A stretch of DNA of 8,748 nt from an uncultured Ruminococcus sp. (GTDB taxonomy: Bacteria; Bacillota; Clostridia; Oscillospirales; Ruminococcaceae), in assembly GCA_946612185.1 (NCBI GenBank), contig CAMOEP010000072.1, positions 1 to 8,748 of the forward strand, read 5' to 3'. The position numbers were made by a program, and so were the translations under genes. A model generated the notes under the pieces. That model ran no database searches and was not told the origin of the DNA. It saw nothing but the letters and a program-made list of their open reading frames with translations. Shown here piece by piece: positions 6,569 to 8,748 of this stretch (the first letter of the stretch is position 1; each line of letters begins with the position of its first letter).

Positions 6569-7648
6569 ATGTTAAAGAAAAAAGCCGCAGCACTTATCGC
6601 TGCACTATCAACCGGAGTTCTCCTCCTGCAAGCAAGTTTCCCAGCTTTTGCAGACGAAAACTGCGCCCACGACCCAAGCCGCAACGTCCAGACCGAGGGC
6701 GTTGGCAACCCCTTCAACTACGGCGAACGCAATACCCCGGCGGACGCTTCCGAGGCGGAAATAAGGGCTATAAACCACGCTATGTCCGTTCAGGAGGTCA
6801 AGTACGCCCTCTACAAGGAAATCGACGAGCATTGGGATCTCATCAAAGTCCGCCTTGGCGAAACTGACCGTGAAAAGGTCTATGCACTCTTCCTGGGCGT
6901 GGGTTCGAGAGAGTCCACCCTCGGCGGAAACGGCGACGGCGCTGACATCGAAACCGCTCAGGCTCAGGGCTTCGGTGTAAGTTCCGCCCACGCCTACGGT
7001 ACACTCCAGACCGCCGTTACTGCCTTTGCCGACTGCGACCCTACCTTCATGCCAGAGGACAACGTACCGGAAATGTTCCAGTACTCCCTCTCGCCCTCCA
7101 CTTTCTACGACGCTATCATTTCCAATCATATGGGAATCCGCAAAATACTGCACTTTGTCGAGATCGGTATTAACCAGGAGGGACTGGAAGGCTACCAGGT
7201 AGTCCGTGGCGCTCTCAAAGGCTTCAACACCGGCTGGTGCGACTACACCGGCGACAACGACGGCTACTACAAAAACTACCCCGACGAAATTATCGCCCTT
7301 GCTCACTGGTACTACGACGAGGGGCATCTCTACGACAACGTTTTCACATGGACTGGCGCACAGGCTGCGGACAAGTACCGTGAGGGCAACCCCTGGGACT
7401 GGTGGAGCGACGTTAAGCCCTCAATGGCTGAGGTGACTGTAGGCGGTGATACTCCGGCTCTGCTTATGGGCGACGTGAACCTCGACGGCGTTGTAAATAT
7501 CGCAGACGGCGTAGCGATGCAGAATTATCTGCTTGGCAAGGAGAAGTTCAGCAAGGAGCAGTCCGAAAGGGCAGACGTGGACGGCAATGATAAAATAAAT
7601 TCATTTGACTTTATCGTTCTCCTGGACAAATATATTACTATCGGCTGA
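6569..7648 (+). CDS. Secreted lysozyme/lytic-transglycosylase-like protein with C-terminal dockerin (359 aa)
   Basis: A signal peptide is clear: KKK, a hydrophobic core at residues 6-26, and a likely cut after AFA at 28. Residues about 60-265 form a catalytic-looking domain. GVGSRESTLGG (110-120) offers Glu115, and SSAHAYGTLQTAVTAF (138-153) resembles the Ser...GLMQ...TA motif that follows the catalytic Glu in lysozyme-fold transglycosylases. ALKGFNTGWCDY (215-226) resembles the later A-x-N-x-G element. I infer a lysozyme-like fold from these; the exact family is not certain. Residues 301-357 are a type I dockerin with two EF-hand-like repeats, GDVNLDGVVNIAD and ADVDGNDKINSFD, each followed by a helix. 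It should bind calcium and a cohesin on a scaffoldin or cell surface. It has its own promoter and ribosome binding site. Peptidoglycan or another beta-linked glycan could be the substrate. Confidence 0.85.
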   Translation: MLKKKAAALIAALSTGVLLLQASFPAFADENCAHDPSRNVQTEGVGNPFNYGERNTPADASEAEIRAINHAMSVQEVKYALYKEIDEHWDLIKVRLGETDREKVYALFLGVGSRESTLGGNGDGADIETAQAQGFGVSSAHAYGTLQTAVTAFADCDPTFMPEDNVPEMFQYSLSPSTFYDAIISNHMGIRKILHFVEIGINQEGLEGYQVVRGALKGFNTGWCDYTGDNDGYYKNYPDEIIALAHWYYDEGHLYDNVFTWTGAQAADKYREGNPWDWWSDVKPSMAEVTVGGDTPALLMGDVNLDGVVNIADGVAMQNYLLGKEKFSKEQSERADVDGNDKINSFDFIVLLDKYITIG

Positions 7649-7656
7649 TTTTCAGC

Positions 7657-7735
7657 AAAAAATCCCCCCTGATACCGTGCATTAAAAGCAGGTCACCATG
7701 ACAAGCTGAAAATGACGTAACAGGGGGAATTTTTT
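7657..7735. terminator. Long bidirectional terminator hairpin between dockerin gene and small ORF
   Basis: AAAAAATCCCCCCTG (7657-7671) pairs with CAGGGGGAATTTTTT (7721-7735) with a single C/A mismatch. Pairing continues inward imperfectly: TGATACCGTGCATT against AATGACGTAACA with two bulges. It closes with GTCA-CCA-TGAC near 7692-7702. Flanking A6 and T6 allow termination on both strands: the plus-strand dockerin gene ending at 7648 and the minus-strand small transcript from about 7895. Confidence 0.85.
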
Positions 7736-7756
7736 AAGGTTTTGTGAATTGCTTCA

Positions 7757-7788
7757 TGGGAGAACTGTTTTCAGAAAAGGTTCTCCCA
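7757..7788. other. Stable hairpin downstream of the 17-codon ORF
   Basis: TGGGAGAAC (7757-7765) and GTTCTCCCA (7780-7788) are perfect 9-bp arms. Inside them TTTT-CAG-AAAA (7768-7778) can add four more pairs. No T-run follows on either strand, so it is not a standard terminator. In the minus-strand transcript it lies between the small ORF stop (7803) and the terminator, and may be a structural RNA element or 3' stabiliser. Confidence 0.7.
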
Positions 7789-7802
7789 CGAAAAAAGTTC
7801 AC

Positions 7803-7856
7803 TTAACGGCAGCAGCAATTAAAGAGTCTGCACAGTAACTGAAAGATATCGCACAT
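7803..7856 (-). CDS. Predicted 17-residue cysteine-rich peptide
   Basis: ATG 7856 to TAA 7803 encodes MCDIFQLLCRLFNCCCR: five cysteines in 17 residues, three of them consecutive, with hydrophobic Ile/Phe/Leu residues and a terminal Arg. I do not recognise the family. Support for translation is context. AAAGGAGG lies 9 nt before the ATG, and a near-perfect promoter (TTGATT-17-TATAAT, 7902-7930) gives a leader of about 40 nt. A hairpin and a terminator follow within 150 nt. The unit would be about 240 nt long and monocistronic. No gene follows on that strand before rnfC, so it is not an obvious attenuation leader. It lies 99 nt after the metallophosphoesterase gene on the same strand and could also receive read-through from it. 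Alternatives are a dual-function small RNA, a signalling or toxin-like peptide, or a chance ORF in an sRNA. Confidence 0.55.
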   Translation of the reverse strand: MCDIFQLLCRLFNCCCR

Positions 7857-7901
7857 GGTTCGTTTCCTCCTTTTTGAATTTCCCTCCCTTGGGATAATTC
7901 T

Positions 7902-7930
7902 ATTATAGCAGATGAACTTAGTTAAATCAA
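7902..7930 (-). promoter_or_regulatory. Near-consensus promoter of the small Cys-rich ORF transcript
   Basis: On the minus strand TTGATT (7925-7930), exactly 17 nt and TATAAT (7902-7907). Start expected near 7895. The -35 begins 26 nt past the stop codon of the metallophosphoesterase gene. The leader contains two purine-rich Shine-Dalgarno-like stretches, AAGGGAGGG and AAAGGAGG; only the second is correctly placed for the ATG. Confidence 0.8.
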
Positions 7931-7955
7931 TGCAAAGAATATGGAAGAATTTTTA

Positions 7956-8627
7956 CTATTTCTTGGAATACAGCGGTGTAACGTTGTTGAAAAGGGCGTA
8001 GAACTTTATGGGGATATGCTTGTCGATGTGACATTTTCCGAAAAACCACTTCTCGAACTGGCAGGTTCGGATAATTTCCTCGAAGAAGGCGTGGACTTCC
8101 AGCCGCTCGAAAACGTCCACACCCAGGCACTCTTTGAGAGAGGCAGGGGGTTCGTGGGTAATGATGTAGTCAACCTTGCCGTCGTTGGCGTTGAGGTTGC
8201 GGACGGCTTCCATAATTTCCTCGTGGTTAGGCTGTTCACGTTCCCACCAGTCGCCTTCTTTGCGAAAGTCGATATCCTGGCTGTGACCGCCGCCGAAGGT
8301 AAAGATTTTCTTGCCCTCGATAGTAAACACCTGACCACGCATAAGGTGGACGATATTAGGTTCGATGACCCTTGCCATACCGCCTTTCCATTCAGATTCG
8401 GGGAACTTTTCCAGCATATCGAAGTTTTCGTGACAGCCGTCAACGAAAGCGATGGTATAGGGTTTGGCGGCGAGTTTTTTGAGCATTTGCTGTTCTTTTT
8501 TAGAGCCGTCCCAGAAGAAGCCGAAGTCGCCGCAGATAATAAGTGTATCGTCCCGCCCCAGTTTTTTCATCTGGGAGTCTTTGAAGCGGTCGATATCTCC
8601 GTGTGTATCACCAGTAACATAAATCAC
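7956..8627 (-). CDS. Calcineurin-like metallophosphoesterase family protein (223 aa)
   Basis: The N-terminal GDTHGD (6-11; Asp7, His9) and GDFG (33-36; Asp34) are the first metal-binding motifs of the family. The third motif, usually GNHE, reads DGCHEN (63-68), so Cys65 stands where the Asn ligand is expected. THEPP (157-161) provides His158. The last motif, usually GHxH, reads GKCH (197-200), with Lys198 replacing the first His. The family hydrolyses phosphomonoesters or diesters at a two-metal centre in the cytoplasm; this protein's substrate is unknown and the substitutions may alter metal use. Start: the codon at 8627 is GTG, preceded by GGAGG with 8 nt spacing. The first ATG-like triplets nearby are out of frame. 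A promoter (8658-8686) lies upstream, and the 17-codon ORF follows on the same strand. Confidence 0.85.
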   Translation of the reverse strand: MIYVTGDTHGDIDRFKDSQMKKLGRDDTLIICGDFGFFWDGSKKEQQMLKKLAAKPYTIAFVDGCHENFDMLEKFPESEWKGGMARVIEPNIVHLMRGQVFTIEGKKIFTFGGGHSQDIDFRKEGDWWEREQPNHEEIMEAVRNLNANDGKVDYIITHEPPASLKECLGVDVFERLEVHAFFEEIIRTCQFEKWFFGKCHIDKHIPIKFYALFNNVTPLYSKK

Positions 8628-8657
8628 AATAATGACCTCCGTATAATTGTTACTACT

Positions 8658-8686
8658 ATTCTACCACATTCTTCTCCAAAAATCAA
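8658..8686 (-). promoter_or_regulatory. Predicted promoter of the metallophosphoesterase gene
   Basis: On the minus strand TTGATT (8681-8686), 17 nt, TAGAAT (8658-8663). Start expected near 8651, about 24 nt before the GTG start. The first four bases of the -35 (8683-8686) lie inside the arm of the adjoining palindrome. Confidence 0.65.
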
Positions 8687-8701
8687 GCTGTGTCAGCTTG
8701 A
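8683..8701. repeat. Palindrome TCAAGCTG-N3-CAGCTTGA overlapping a promoter -35
   Basis: Eight-bp perfect arms (8683-8690 and 8694-8701) around TGT. It is the same core as in the fold-back repeat at 6070-6507, about 2.2 kb away. On the minus strand it is followed by ATTTTTGG, so it could be an intrinsic terminator for a gene beyond the window, an operator, or both. Confidence 0.7.
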
Positions 8702-8748
8702 GGGAATGTCCAAACAGGGAGGTTATAAAAAATCGACCAAGCCAAGAG

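Noticed and set aside
6608..7327. 239-codon open frame on the minus strand
   Set aside because: Antisense to the dockerin gene; Val/Gly-rich translation typical of a shadow frame, with no ribosome binding site.
7803..7856. Cysteine attenuation leader peptide
   Set aside because: Consecutive Cys codons followed by a hairpin suggested it, but no gene follows on that strand before the terminator, so there is nothing to attenuate in the window.
8702..8748. Possible gene start or terminator half at the right edge
   Set aside because: GGGAGG at about 8719-8724 has no start codon at proper distance, and the minus-strand GGTCGATTTTTT could be a terminator arm whose partner lies outside. Neither can be supported here.

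Overview
The window looks like chromosomal DNA from an anaerobic Gram-positive Clostridia member, most likely a Ruminococcus-type rumen or gut cellulolytic bacterium. Three things point there: a complete rnfCDGEAB operon in the clostridial gene order, a secreted protein ending in a type I dockerin (the cellulosome-targeting module), and AGGAGG-type ribosome binding sites with clear sigma-A-like promoters. The genus is inferred; no rRNA or other marker gene is present.

Layout. Positions 1-1041 (+ strand) hold the 3' end of an iron-containing alcohol dehydrogenase gene and a short-chain dehydrogenase/reductase (SDR), 13 nt apart and probably co-transcribed. A hairpin at 1055-1092 with T-rich tracts on both sides ends both this unit and the convergent rnf operon. 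Positions 1130-5942 (- strand) encode RnfC, RnfD, RnfG, RnfE, RnfA and RnfB, tightly packed or overlapping, with a promoter near 5997-6025. Rnf oxidises reduced ferredoxin, reduces NAD+ and pumps Na+ or H+. The upstream alcohol dehydrogenase and SDR are NAD(P)H-using enzymes of the same fermentative redox economy.

Positions 5943-6568 form a gene-free divergent region occupied by a repeat structure. An inverted copy of an 86-87 bp unit (6070-6156), a roughly 92 bp spacer that is itself an imperfect palindrome, and three head-to-tail direct copies (6249-6507) share one dyad axis near 6202. Each unit carries a hairpin-forming palindrome of the form AGCTG-N3-CAGCT. The last copy abuts the promoter of the next gene, a 359-residue secreted protein with a lysozyme/transglycosylase-like catalytic region and a C-terminal dockerin (6569-7648).

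Positions 7649-7955 look empty but hold a compact minus-strand unit. It has a near-consensus promoter (7902-7930), a strong ribosome binding site, a 17-codon cysteine-rich ORF (7803-7856), a stable hairpin (7757-7788) and a long T-flanked terminator hairpin (7657-7735) shared with the convergent dockerin gene. I consider this the most likely undescribed element here.

A metallophosphoesterase-like gene (7956-8627, -) with substitutions at two usual metal-ligand positions follows. Its promoter -35 overlaps another copy of the AGCTG-N3-CAGCT palindrome (8683-8701).
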